From Burkholderia sp. (GTDB taxonomy: Bacteria > Pseudomonadota > Gammaproteobacteria > Burkholderiales > Burkholderiaceae), in contig NZ_JAHACR010000032.1 in NCBI RefSeq assembly GCF_018375725.1, positions 1-24,016 of the forward strand: a stretch of 24,016 nucleotides of DNA. Reading direction: 5' to 3'. Below, one piece after another: positions 1 to 7,367 of the stretch (the first letter of the stretch is position 1; the number at the start of each line of letters is the position of its first letter). Position numbers and translations under genes: made by a program. Under the pieces are notes generated by a model. The model worked only from the letters and a program-made list of their open reading frames with translations. It was not told the DNA's origin and made no database searches.

Positions 1-1
1 G

Positions 2-1468
2 CCGCCGAGCGTCTGGCCGGCCGCCGTCGGCATCGGCGCGGCGCTCGTGCTGCTGCTCGGATTCGCGCTGCCGCCGCTCGCGCCACTCACGCGCGTGCCG
101 CCCGTACGCGTGTTGCGGCGCGAGTGGGGCGATGCGGTGCGCATCGCATGGGCGGCCTATGCGGTCGGCATCGCATTGTTCGCCGGGCTGCTGATCGCGG
201 CGGCGGGCAACCTGAAGCTCGGCCTGATCGTTACGGGGGGCTTTGCGGGCGCGCTCGTCGGCTTCGTGCTGATTGCCCGGCTCGCGCTGTTCGCCGCCGC
301 GCGGGCGGTGCGCAACGGCCGGCTGGCCGCCGCACTCGGCTGGCGCTATGCGCTGGCGTCGCTGCATCGCCGCGGAACCGCGAGCGCGTTGCAGATCACC
401 GCGCTCGCGCTCGGCCTGATGTGCCTGCTGCTGATTTCGATCACCCGCAACGACCTGATCGCGGGCTGGCGGCAGTCGACGCCGCCCGATGCGCCGAACC
501 AGTTCCTGATCGACATCCAGCCGGACCAGCGTGCGGACGTGGCCGCGTATCTGGCCGCGCAAGGCGTGCGCGATGCGGTGCCCGCGCCGATGGTTCGAGG
601 CCGGCTCGTCGCGATCAACGGCAAGCCGGTGAACCCGGACGCGTATCCGTCCGACGAGGCGCGCCGGCTCGTCGACCGCGAGTTCAACCTGTCGTATACG
701 ACCGAGCTGCCGTCCGACAACCGGGTCGTCGCCGGCGACTGGTTCGGCACGTCGTCATCGCCGCAGATCTCGATCGAGGCGGGCCTCGCGAAGATACTGG
801 ACGTGAAACCGGGCGACGTGCTGCGCTTCGACGTGACGGGGCTGCCCGTCGAAGCGCCCGTCACGAGCGTGCGCAAGCTGGACTGGGGCACGTTCAGGGT
901 CAACTTCTTCGTGCTGATGCCGCCCGCCACCTTGCAGGATTTCCCGGCGATCTATCTGACGAGCTTTCGTCTGCCGGCGGAACGCCAGGCGCTGCTCGAT
1001 ACGCTGATCGCGCGTTATCCGAACCTGACGGCGATCGACGTCACGCCGATCCTCGCGCAGCTGCAGCGCGTGATGCTGCAGGTGGTCGGCGCGGTGCAGT
1101 TCCTGTTCGCGTTCACGCTCGTCGCCGGCGTGCTGGTGCTCTATACGGCGCTCGCCGGGTCGCGCGACGAGCGTGTGCGTGAAGCGGCGCTGCTGCGCGC
1201 CCTCGGCGCGTCGCGGGCACAGGTCAATGCGGTGCAGCGCGCGGAGTTCATCGTGGTCGGCGTGCTGGCCGGCGCGATGGCGGCGGCGGGGGCGCTTGCG
1301 GTCGGCTGGGTGCTGGCGTCACGCGTATTCTATTTCCGGCTCGCCGTCGATCCGTGGCTCGTGCCGGCCGGCATCGCGGCCGGTGTCGCATGTGCCGGTG
1401 CGGCCGGCTGGCTGAGCCTGCATAATGTGCTGCGGCGCCCTGCGCTGCAGTCGCTGCGCGACGCGTGA
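2..1468 (+). CDS. ABC transporter permease, FtsX/YbbP family (5' end outside window)
   Basis: Inner-membrane permease of the MacB/FtsX superfamily, most like the YbbP group whose members pair with a YbbA ATPase. The frame is open from the first bases, so this is the C-terminal 488 residues of a longer protein (family usually about 800 or more). Visible order: one hydrophobic segment at the window edge, a hydrophobic pair (about visible residues 50-105), a long soluble extracytoplasmic part of the MacB core type, then three C-terminal membrane segments (about 360-480). The loop 'EAALLRALGASRAQV' is the typical FtsX-domain motif, and the tail ending 'LQSLRDA' fits the family. Known for the family: mechanotransmission rather than classical import, with export of lipids or peptides proposed. 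The substrate is unknown here. A truncated haemoglobin gene follows 44 bp downstream on the same strand. Confidence 0.85.
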   Translation, partial: PPSVWPAAVGIGAALVLLLGFALPPLAPLTRVPPVRVLRREWGDAVRIAWAAYAVGIALFAGLLIAAAGNLKLGLIVTGGFAGALVGFVLIARLALFAAARAVRNGRLAAALGWRYALASLHRRGTASALQITALALGLMCLLLISITRNDLIAGWRQSTPPDAPNQFLIDIQPDQRADVAAYLAAQGVRDAVPAPMVRGRLVAINGKPVNPDAYPSDEARRLVDREFNLSYTTELPSDNRVVAGDWFGTSSSPQISIEAGLAKILDVKPGDVLRFDVTGLPVEAPVTSVRKLDWGTFRVNFFVLMPPATLQDFPAIYLTSFRLPAERQALLDTLIARYPNLTAIDVTPILAQLQRVMLQVVGAVQFLFAFTLVAGVLVLYTALAGSRDERVREAALLRALGASRAQVNAVQRAEFIVVGVLAGAMAAAGALAVGWVLASRVFYFRLAVDPWLVPAGIAAGVACAGAAGWLSLHNVLRRPALQSLRDA

Positions 1469-1512
1469 GCGTCGCTTTCGGCCGTTGAATTCCTTGATTT
1501 CCGATTATCCGT

Positions 1513-1923
1513 ATGACCGATATGAATGACGAAGCGCCGTCGCAACCGACGGCGTTTGAACTGGTGGGCGGCGAAGCGCGCGTGCGCGAGATGGTGGACC
1601 GCTTCTACGACCTGATGGATCTCGAGCCGGAATTCGCGCAGATTCGCGCGGTGCATCCGGTGTCGCTCGACGGTTCGCGCGACAAGCTGTTCTGGTTCCT
1701 GTGCGGCTGGCTCGGCGGCCCGGATCTTTACATCAGCCGTTTCGGACATCCGCGCCTGCGCGCGCGGCATCTGCCGTTTCCGATCGCGTCGGCCGAGCGC
1801 GACCAATGGCTGCGCTGCATGGCGTGGGCGATGGAAGACATCGGCTTGCCCGAGCCGCTGCGCGAGCGGCTGATGCACGCGTTCTACGAGACGGCCGACT
1901 GGATGCGCAACCGGCCCGGTTGA
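1513..1923 (+). CDS. Group II truncated haemoglobin
   Basis: A 136-residue haem protein of the 2-over-2 globin fold, group II (bacterial GlbO-like). Family members bind O2 or NO and are linked to NO or peroxide detoxification. Visible signature: 'FYDLMD' with Tyr32 at the B10 position, the 'GGPDLYISRFGHPRLRARH' block ending in proximal His86 (F8), 'LPFPI' right after it, and Trp99 (G8) in 'DQWLRCM'. Length is normal for the group. The ATG at 1513 lies just before the conserved domain; a second Met four codons in is an alternative. It sits 44 bp after the permease gene and may be co-transcribed with it. Confidence 0.93.
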   Translation: MTDMNDEAPSQPTAFELVGGEARVREMVDRFYDLMDLEPEFAQIRAVHPVSLDGSRDKLFWFLCGWLGGPDLYISRFGHPRLRARHLPFPIASAERDQWLRCMAWAMEDIGLPEPLRERLMHAFYETADWMRNRPG

Positions 1924-1940
1924 TCGCCCGGTACGCCGCC

Positions 1941-1960
1941 GCCCGGATGCCATCCGGGGC
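1941..1960 (+). terminator. GC-rich hairpin after the truncated haemoglobin gene
   Basis: CCCGGAT-GCC-ATCCGGG forms a perfect 7-bp stem 18 bases after the haemoglobin stop. No T-run follows, so it may be a processing or pausing hairpin rather than an intrinsic terminator. Confidence 0.3.
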
Positions 1961-2071
1961 GCGGCCGGTCATGCGCGACGCGGCGTCGGATATTCGCGCC
2001 GGGTCACGCGGCCAACGGGCATGCGAACGCGTCATGACCGTTTCCCACTCACGCACAACAGGATGTGCTCC

Positions 2072-2803
2072 ATGACGACTCGAGCGTTGTTTCGCGAAGA
2101 TGCCTACCTGACCCGCTGCGACGCGGTCGTGACGGGCGTCGACGACGACGGCATTCATCTCGACCGTACGGTGTTCTATCCGCTCGGTGGCGGCCAGGCC
2201 GGCGATTGCGGCGTGCTGACGCTGCCGGACGGCACGTCGATCGCGATCGACGACACGCGCAAGGCGAAATTCGACGGCGCGACACCCGACGACGCGATAC
2301 ACGTGCCCGCGCCGGGGCAAGACGCAAGCCTGTCGGCGCTTGCGCGCGGCGTGCCGATCGTGGCGGAAATCGACTGGTCGAGGCGCTATCGGCACATGCG
2401 GCTGCATACGGCCGGGCACCTCGCGTGCGCGGTCCTGCCGTATCCGGTCGATGGCTGCAGCGTGACGGCCGATTATGTGCGGATCGATTTCGCAACGGTG
2501 GAGCCGATCGATCGCGAACACGTCGAGCAACGTCTCGCCGAACTGGTCGGCGGCGCGCATCCGGTCTCGACCGAGTGGATCACCGACGACGAGATGGCCG
2601 CGCGGCCCGAGCTGGTCCGGGCCATGAGCGTGAAGCCGCCGATCGGCCTCGGCCGGGTGCGGCTGCTGCGCATCGAGGACGTCGACCTGCAGCCGTGCGG
2701 CGGCACGCATGTGCGCAATACATCGGAGATCGGCGGCTTGCGGGTCGTGAAGCTCGAAAAGAAAAGCGCGCGAACGCGTCGCCTCGTACTGGCGCTCGCA
2801 TGA
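2072..2803 (+). CDS. Alanyl-tRNA editing protein, AlaX family
   Basis: Trans-editing hydrolase that removes mischarged serine (or glycine) from tRNA-Ala, a free-standing homologue of the AlaRS editing domain. Visible in 243 residues: 'FYPLGGGQAGD' near residue 36 (the GGGQ loop of the N-terminal beta barrel), the zinc-site motif H112-T-A-G-H116, and C209-G-G-T-H213. All four metal ligands are present. I chose ATG 2072 because AGGA lies 8 bases upstream and the protein begins at the usual place for the family. In-frame starts at 2063 or 2021 would only add an unconserved tail. The stop overlaps the next ATG (ATGA), implying translational coupling to the DUF924 gene. Sequence spanning the editing and C-terminal zinc-ligand parts is present, with no AlaRS catalytic domain. 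Confidence 0.9.
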   Translation: MTTRALFREDAYLTRCDAVVTGVDDDGIHLDRTVFYPLGGGQAGDCGVLTLPDGTSIAIDDTRKAKFDGATPDDAIHVPAPGQDASLSALARGVPIVAEIDWSRRYRHMRLHTAGHLACAVLPYPVDGCSVTADYVRIDFATVEPIDREHVEQRLAELVGGAHPVSTEWITDDEMAARPELVRAMSVKPPIGLGRVRLLRIEDVDLQPCGGTHVRNTSEIGGLRVVKLEKKSARTRRLVLALA

Positions 2804-3420
2804 CGGCGCGCAACGAGATGGCGGCGGACGATGCGGCGCTGGATCCGCAGGCGCGCGAGGTGCTGGATTTCTGGTTCGGCGAGCCCGGCTCTGCGGCGTT
2901 CGGCCGTTCGCGCAAAATCTGGTTCAGCGGCGGCGCGGCGTTCGATCGGCAATTGCGCGATCGCTTCGGTGCGCGGCTCGATGCGGCGCGCGACGGTGTG
3001 TACGATCACTGGGCCGAGACGCCGCTCGGTGCGCTCGCACTGATCGTCGTGCTCGACCAGTTCTCGCGCAACATCCACCGCGGCACACCGCAGGCATTCG
3101 CCGCCGACGCGAAGGCGCTCGTGCTGGCGCGCAAGCTGGTCGAGGCGGGCTGGGACAGGCGGTTGCCGAGCGGCCATCATCGTGCGTTCGCCTACCTGCC
3201 GTTCGAGCATGACGAATCGCTCGACAGCCAGCGCGAGGCCGTGCGCCTGTGCGACGGAATCAAGGTCGAAGCCGGGTGCGCGGGATATTACGATCACGCG
3301 TTGCGTCATGCGGCCGTGATCGGGCGCTTCGGGCGCTTTCCTCACCGGAATGCGATTCTCGGGCGCGCATCGACCGGCGAGGAGGCGGCGTTTCTGCGTG
3401 AGCCGGGCGCGTCGTTCTGA
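2800..3420 (+). CDS. DUF924 family protein
   Basis: A 206-residue all-helical cytoplasmic protein of the DUF924 family (TPR-like fold, function not established). Family hallmarks visible: 'VLDFWFGE' near the N terminus, 'WFSGG' followed by 'FDRQLRDRF', 'LALIVVLDQFSRNIHRGTPQAF' split around residues 80-100, and 'AYLPFEHDESLDSQ'. The start ATG overlaps the stop of the tRNA-editing gene by four bases, so the two genes are probably an operon. The link to tRNA editing is positional only. Many proteobacteria carry a single copy of this family. Confidence 0.88.
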   Translation: MTARNEMAADDAALDPQAREVLDFWFGEPGSAAFGRSRKIWFSGGAAFDRQLRDRFGARLDAARDGVYDHWAETPLGALALIVVLDQFSRNIHRGTPQAFAADAKALVLARKLVEAGWDRRLPSGHHRAFAYLPFEHDESLDSQREAVRLCDGIKVEAGCAGYYDHALRHAAVIGRFGRFPHRNAILGRASTGEEAAFLREPGASF

Positions 3421-3494
3421 CTTGCCGTCCGGAAAGGCTTTCCCATGCACGGCAGTGCGGCGTGGCGGATAAGGATGTGCGGCGCCGAAGGCCG

Positions 3495-4256
3495 TTACCG
3501 CCCGCCGCCGACGTCGAGAAGGGCGCCGGTGGTATATGACGCGGCGTCGCTGAGCAGCCACACGATCGCTTCGGCGACCTCGCGGGCCTCGCCGGCGCGC
3601 CCGATCGGCGTCTGCGCGCCCAGACGCGCGGCGCGGCCTGGCTGGCCGCCGCTCGCGTGAATGTCGGTTTCGATCAGGCCCGGCCGTACCGCGTTGACGC
3701 GCACACCGTGCGGCCCCAGTTCCTTCGCGAGCCCGACCGTCAGGGTATCGATCGCCCCCTTCGAACCTGCGTAGTCGACGTATTCGTTCGGCGAGCCAAG
3801 CCGCGCGGCGATCGACGAGACGTTGACGATGGCGCCGCCGCGTCCGCCGCGGTCGGTCGACAGGCGGCGTGCGGCTTCGCGCGCGCACAGGTACGCGCCG
3901 AGCACGTTTATGTCGAACACCCGCTTCAGCCGCTCGACCGGCATCTCGGCGAGCGGCAGCGATGGCGCGACGATGCCGGCGTTGTTGACGAGCGCGTCGA
4001 GCCTGCCGAGCGACGCGCCGACACAATCGAACATCGCGACGACATCCGCTTCGTCGGACACGTCGCCGGCCACGATGCAGGCGCGTCCGCCCGCGTCGCG
4101 CACCGCTTGCGCCGTGGCTTCGGCCGCGACGGCATCGCGTGCATAGTTGACGCCGACATCCCAGCCGCGCAGCGCTGCCAGCACCGCGGTCGCGCGGCCG
4201 ATGCCGCGGCTCGCGCCGGTGATGAGGACGACTTTGCGTTCGGGGATGCCGGTCAT
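3495..4256 (-). CDS. Short-chain dehydrogenase/reductase (SDR, classical)
   Basis: NAD(P)-dependent oxidoreductase of the classical SDR family, 253 residues, cytoplasmic. Visible: 'TGASRGIG' (13-20) for dinucleotide binding, 'NNAG' (91-94), catalytic Ser148 in 'NVSS', and Tyr162-x3-Lys166 in 'YAGSK'. The C terminus 'TTGALLDVGGGR' is the usual SDR ending. It resembles the YgfF/glucose-1-dehydrogenase-like group, but the substrate cannot be read from sequence. It is the last gene of a minus-strand operon, 16 bp after the LOG-type gene and downstream of a TetR regulator. This suggests control by that regulator, possibly in detoxification or redox modification of a small molecule. Confidence 0.92.
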   Translation of the reverse strand: MTGIPERKVVLITGASRGIGRATAVLAALRGWDVGVNYARDAVAAEATAQAVRDAGGRACIVAGDVSDEADVVAMFDCVGASLGRLDALVNNAGIVAPSLPLAEMPVERLKRVFDINVLGAYLCAREAARRLSTDRGGRGGAIVNVSSIAARLGSPNEYVDYAGSKGAIDTLTVGLAKELGPHGVRVNAVRPGLIETDIHASGGQPGRAARLGAQTPIGRAGEAREVAEAIVWLLSDAASYTTGALLDVGGGR

Positions 4257-4272
4257 CGCGTCGGGGTTGGGA

Positions 4273-4854
4273 TCATTCGGTCTCTTCGGGCGCCCACTTG
4301 TCGATCGCGGGCGGGCGGTAGTGGCGCAGTTGCCCGATCAGCGCGGCCGGGTCGGAATCGATGCACAGCGCATCGAAATAGGCCGGACGCATGAAGCCTT
4401 CGTCGACCGTATGCGTGAGCAGTGCGATCAGCGGATCGTAGAACGCGTCGATGTTGTAGAGCGCGACCGGCTTGCGGTGATAGCCGAGCTGCGCCCACGT
4501 ATAGACTTCGAAGAACTCCTCGAGCGTGCCGGCGCCGCCCGGCATCGCGACGAATGCGTCGGCGAGGTCGGCCATCATCTTCTTGCGGTGGTGCATGTCG
4601 GGCACCACATGCAGTTCGGACAGGCCGGTGTGACCGACTTCCTTGTCGACGAGCAGTTCGGGGATCACGCCGACCGCACGGCCGCCGGCCGCCATCACCG
4701 CGTCGGCGATCGTGCCCATCAGGCCGACGCGGCCGCCGCCGTAGACGAGCGTGAGGCCGGCGTCGACGAGTGCGCGCCCGAACGCGCGCGCGGCATCCGC
4801 GTAGACGGGCCGCACGCCCGGCGACGAACCGCAGTAGACGCATACGGCCTTCAT
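4273..4854 (-). CDS. LOG family protein (cytokinin riboside 5'-monophosphate phosphoribohydrolase type)
   Basis: A 193-residue Rossmann-like enzyme of the LOG family (TIGR00730). Characterised members cleave the N-glycosidic bond of N6-modified AMP or AMP, releasing free base and ribose 5-phosphate. Visible: 'VYCGSSPG' at the N terminus, 'VYGGGRVGLMG' (37-47), catalytic Arg90-Lys91 in 'HHRKKMM', and the family hallmark 'PGGAGTLEE' (105-113). The ATG at 4854 overlaps the TetR stop by four bases, so expression is coupled to the regulator. Whether it makes cytokinin or serves purine salvage or housecleaning is unknown. Confidence 0.93.
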   Translation of the reverse strand: MKAVCVYCGSSPGVRPVYADAARAFGRALVDAGLTLVYGGGRVGLMGTIADAVMAAGGRAVGVIPELLVDKEVGHTGLSELHVVPDMHHRKKMMADLADAFVAMPGGAGTLEEFFEVYTWAQLGYHRKPVALYNIDAFYDPLIALLTHTVDEGFMRPAYFDALCIDSDPAALIGQLRHYRPPAIDKWAPEETE

Positions 4855-5594
4855 TGCTTCGCGTCCTTCGCGAGGGCCGGCCCACCGGCGGCGCGCGGCG
4901 AACCATCGCGCGGCGGCAGGTAATCGGCGAATTCGCGCTTGGGCAGCTTGCCCGACACGAGATCGTCGAACAGCTCGCGCGAGCGGCCGCGCAGGTAGGG
5001 CGCCATCACCGAGATCACATGCATGCTGACCTGGTGCAGTTCTTCGCGAATCGCGTCCTGGTCGTTGTATTTGCGCGGATGCATCACGTACTGATACGAC
5101 AGCCAGTACGTCGAGATCACCGCCATGTTGGTCGCGATGACCTCGATTTCGGCGGGGGTCGCCACGAGGTCGCCGTCGGATGCGAGCAGCTCGCACATCT
5201 CGCGCGCGAAGCGCACCTTGTGGCTGATGATCTGCTTGAAATGCGTCTCGAGCGTGCGGTTGCGCGCGAGCAGATCGTTGAGGTCGCGATAAAGGAAGCG
5301 ATACGTCCACATGAAGTCGGCCATGTACTGCAGGTACGACCATGTTTCGTCGATCGTCGGACGGTGATCTTCGGGGAAGCGCAGACGCTTTTCGATCGCC
5401 TGCTCGAACTGCGCGAAGATGCTGTTGATGATGTCGTCCTTGTTGCGGAAATGGTAGTACAGGTTGCCTGGACTGATTTCCATTTCCTCGGCGATCGTCG
5501 TGGTGGTGACGTTCGGCTCGCCGATCTCGTTGAAGAGTTTCAGAGACAGCTCAAGAATCCGTTCGCGAGTGCGGCGGGGAGGTTTCGCTTCCAT
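4851..5594 (-). CDS. TetR family transcriptional regulator
   Basis: A 247-residue DNA-binding regulator. The N-terminal helix-turn-helix spans about residues 9-57: 'RERILELSLKLFNEIGEPNV' leads into 'TTTTIAEEMEISPGNLYYHF', a canonical TetR recognition helix. The C-terminal ligand and dimer domain is long, aromatic-rich and of unknown specificity; the final 25 residues are Pro/Ala/Lys-rich and probably disordered. It is the first gene of a minus-strand operon with the LOG and SDR genes (ATGA overlap with LOG). A near-perfect -10 sits about 95 bp upstream. Autoregulation and control of the two enzymes is the simplest inference. Confidence 0.92.
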   Translation of the reverse strand: MEAKPPRRTRERILELSLKLFNEIGEPNVTTTTIAEEMEISPGNLYYHFRNKDDIINSIFAQFEQAIEKRLRFPEDHRPTIDETWSYLQYMADFMWTYRFLYRDLNDLLARNRTLETHFKQIISHKVRFAREMCELLASDGDLVATPAEIEVIATNMAVISTYWLSYQYVMHPRKYNDQDAIREELHQVSMHVISVMAPYLRGRSRELFDDLVSGKLPKREFADYLPPRDGSPRAAGGPALAKDAKQ

Positions 5595-5688
5595 GTCGTC
5601 CGGCCCTGTGTGTGCCGGACTGGCGGGCGCTGCAATCGATGCTGCGTGATTCGTCCGGCTCGGGTTGCTGTTCTAATACTAACGGACG

Positions 5689-5694
5689 ATTATA
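5689..5694 (-). promoter_or_regulatory. Candidate -10 box for the TetR-LOG-SDR operon
   Basis: On the minus strand TATAAT lies about 95 bp upstream of the TetR ATG, in the only AT-rich patch of this spacer (5675-5700). No convincing -35 is seen at 17 bp. A loose palindrome, TA..A.CG..CG.T..TA, overlaps the -10 (5677-5694) and could be the regulator's own operator. This is pattern reading only. Confidence 0.3.
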
Positions 5695-5726
5695 AACCGG
5701 GGTTTTGCCGCGCCGGTGCATTTCCT

Positions 5727-5748
5727 CATCGGGGCATACCCGGCGATG
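5727..5748 (-). terminator. Hairpin downstream of the diacylglycerol kinase gene
   Basis: CATCG-GGG-CATA-CCC-GG-CGATG gives an 8-bp stem with a 2-base bulge and a 4-base loop, about 27 bases past the kinase stop on the minus strand. No T-run follows, so intrinsic termination is uncertain. Confidence 0.25.
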
Positions 5749-5774
5749 ACGCGCACCGCGCCGGTCACGGCAGG

Positions 5775-6311
5775 TCAGGCGCCGAGCCAGCGCGCGACGA
5801 CCGGGCCGAGCACGAAGCCCCACGTCGTCAGGCAGGCCAGGAGCGCGACCGTCACGGCCGCGCTGCCGAGATCCTTCGCGCGTTTCGACAGTTCGTGGCG
5901 TTCGAGCGAGATGCGGTCGATGGCGGCCTCGACGCTCGAGTTCAGCAACTCGACAATCAGCACCAGCAGCACCGAGCCGATCAGCAGTGCGCGAGACGCG
6001 GCCGGCACCGGTGCGAGCGCACCGATCGGCAGCATCACAGCCGCGAGCGTGAGTTCCTGGCGGAACGCGCTCTCCTCGCGAATCGCCACCCTGAAGCCGT
6101 TCATCGAATTCCTGAGCGCGTACCACGCGCGGCTGAAGCCGCGATTGCCCTTGTACGGATTCGGCGCGAGCGGATCGTCGGTGCCGAGCGGCTCGTGCGT
6201 ATCGGTGTCGGCGTGCGACTCGTCCTCGTCGAACGGTTTGTGCCGCCGCGGCGCGCAGCCGCGGGCGGGGCCGGCGTCCGGCGAAAGCTTGTCGTGGAGG
6301 TCGCGTTTCAA
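5775..6311 (-). CDS. dgkA: Diacylglycerol kinase, DgkA type
   Basis: Integral-membrane kinase that phosphorylates diacylglycerol with ATP to give phosphatidic acid, returning it to phospholipid synthesis. The C-terminal 120 residues match the DgkA family: 'ALRNSMNGFRVAIREESAFR', then membrane segments, then the active-site block 'ELLNSSVEAAIDR' and 'HELSKRAKDLGSAAV'. An N-terminal extension of about 55 mostly polar residues precedes the conserved core, unlike the roughly 120-residue E. coli enzyme. The start is uncertain. No ATG exists before the core; the best choice is TTG at 6311, overlapping the glycosyltransferase stop (TTGA) with GAAGG about 9 bases upstream. As third gene after a PlcP-type lipase and a glycosyltransferase, it may recycle diacylglycerol released by PlcP. 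Confidence 0.88.
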   Translation of the reverse strand: MKRDLHDKLSPDAGPARGCAPRRHKPFDEDESHADTDTHEPLGTDDPLAPNPYKGNRGFSRAWYALRNSMNGFRVAIREESAFRQELTLAAVMLPIGALAPVPAASRALLIGSVLLVLIVELLNSSVEAAIDRISLERHELSKRAKDLGSAAVTVALLACLTTWGFVLGPVVARWLGA

Positions 6312-7342
6312 ACGGGGGCACCTTCGGTGGAGGGGCGGGCGGTTTTCGGCAGCGGCTTCAGGTTCGATGCGAACTGCTCGGACGCGGCGCGCCACGAGAA
6401 GCGTTCCGCCCAGGCCCGCGAGGTCGATCGTTCGATCTTCAGCGCTTCGAGGCAGGCTTCCTGCAGGTCTTCGTGCATCGCGCCCGCATCGCCGTCGCCG
6501 AGCACGTCGATCGGGCCGGTGACCGGATACGCGGCGACCGGCGTGCCGCACGCCAGCGCTTCGAGCAGCACGAGGCCGAACGTATCGGTGCGGCTCGGGA
6601 ATACGAACACGTCCGCCGCCGCGTACACCTTCGCGAGCTCGACCTGCGACAGCACGCCGAGATAATTCGCTTCCGGGTAGCGCGACTTCAGCTCGGCGAG
6701 CGCAGGGCCTTCACCCGCGACCCACTTCGAGCCGGGCAGGTCGAGACGCAGGAACGCCTCGACGTTCTTCTCGATCGCGACGCGGCCGACATACAGGAAG
6801 ATCGGCCGCACGGTGTTGAGGACCTTGGATGTCATGGGCCGGAAGATATCGAGATCGACGCCGCGTGTCCATAGGACGACGTTCGTGAAGCCATGCTTTT
6901 CGAGATCGTGCCTGACGACGGGCGTCGGCGCCATCACCGCGCGCGACGGCCCGTGGAACCATCGCAGGAAACGATAGGTCGCGGTCAGCGGGATGCCGAA
7001 GCGCGCCTGCACGTATTCCGGAAAGCGCGTGTGATAGGCGGTCGTGAACGGCAGATCGCGCGCCCGCGCGTAGCGGCGGGCGGCGAGGCCGAGCGGCCCT
7101 TCGGTCGCGATGTGCAGCGCGTCGGGCGCGAATGCATCGATCCGCGCGCGCAGCTTGCGGTACGGCAGGATCGACAGGCGGATTTCCGGGTAGGTCGGGC
7201 AGGGCACCGTGCGGAATTCGAGCGGCGTCAGCAACTCGACGCGGTGACCGAGCGCGGTGAGTTCGCGGGACGTGCTCTTCAGCGTGCGCACGACGCCGTT
7301 GACTTGCGGTTCCCAAGCGTCGGTGACGATCATGATCTTCAT
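6308..7342 (-). CDS. GT4 family glycosyltransferase (diacylglycerol glycosyltransferase candidate)
   Basis: A 344-residue two-domain GT-B glycosyltransferase. Visible: 'VTDAWEPQVNGVVRTL' at the N terminus (acceptor side), 'AYHTRFPEY' (102-110), 'YVGRVAIEKN' (184-193) opening the nucleotide-sugar domain, and 'TDTFGLVLLEALACGTPV' (252-269), where the usual E-x7-E donor motif is D253-x7-E261. These features fit the GT4 subgroup that includes the Agrobacterium glycolipid synthase Agt and related mannosyl- or glucosyltransferases. Most such enzymes transfer a hexose or uronic acid from a nucleotide donor to lipid. It lies 25 bp after the PlcP-type gene and overlaps dgkA. That order argues for transfer of sugar to diacylglycerol, making a phosphorus-free glycolipid. 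The sugar is not predictable. Confidence 0.88.
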   Translation of the reverse strand: MKIMIVTDAWEPQVNGVVRTLKSTSRELTALGHRVELLTPLEFRTVPCPTYPEIRLSILPYRKLRARIDAFAPDALHIATEGPLGLAARRYARARDLPFTTAYHTRFPEYVQARFGIPLTATYRFLRWFHGPSRAVMAPTPVVRHDLEKHGFTNVVLWTRGVDLDIFRPMTSKVLNTVRPIFLYVGRVAIEKNVEAFLRLDLPGSKWVAGEGPALAELKSRYPEANYLGVLSQVELAKVYAAADVFVFPSRTDTFGLVLLEALACGTPVAAYPVTGPIDVLGDGDAGAMHEDLQEACLEALKIERSTSRAWAERFSWRAASEQFASNLKPLPKTARPSTEGAPV

Positions 7343-7367
7343 CGCGGCGAATGTCCTGTAGGCGTGG

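Noticed and set aside
3445..3660. Plus-strand ORF of 71 codons opposite the 3' end of the SDR gene
   Set aside because: It mostly overlaps the conserved SDR C terminus in antisense and has shadow-frame composition.
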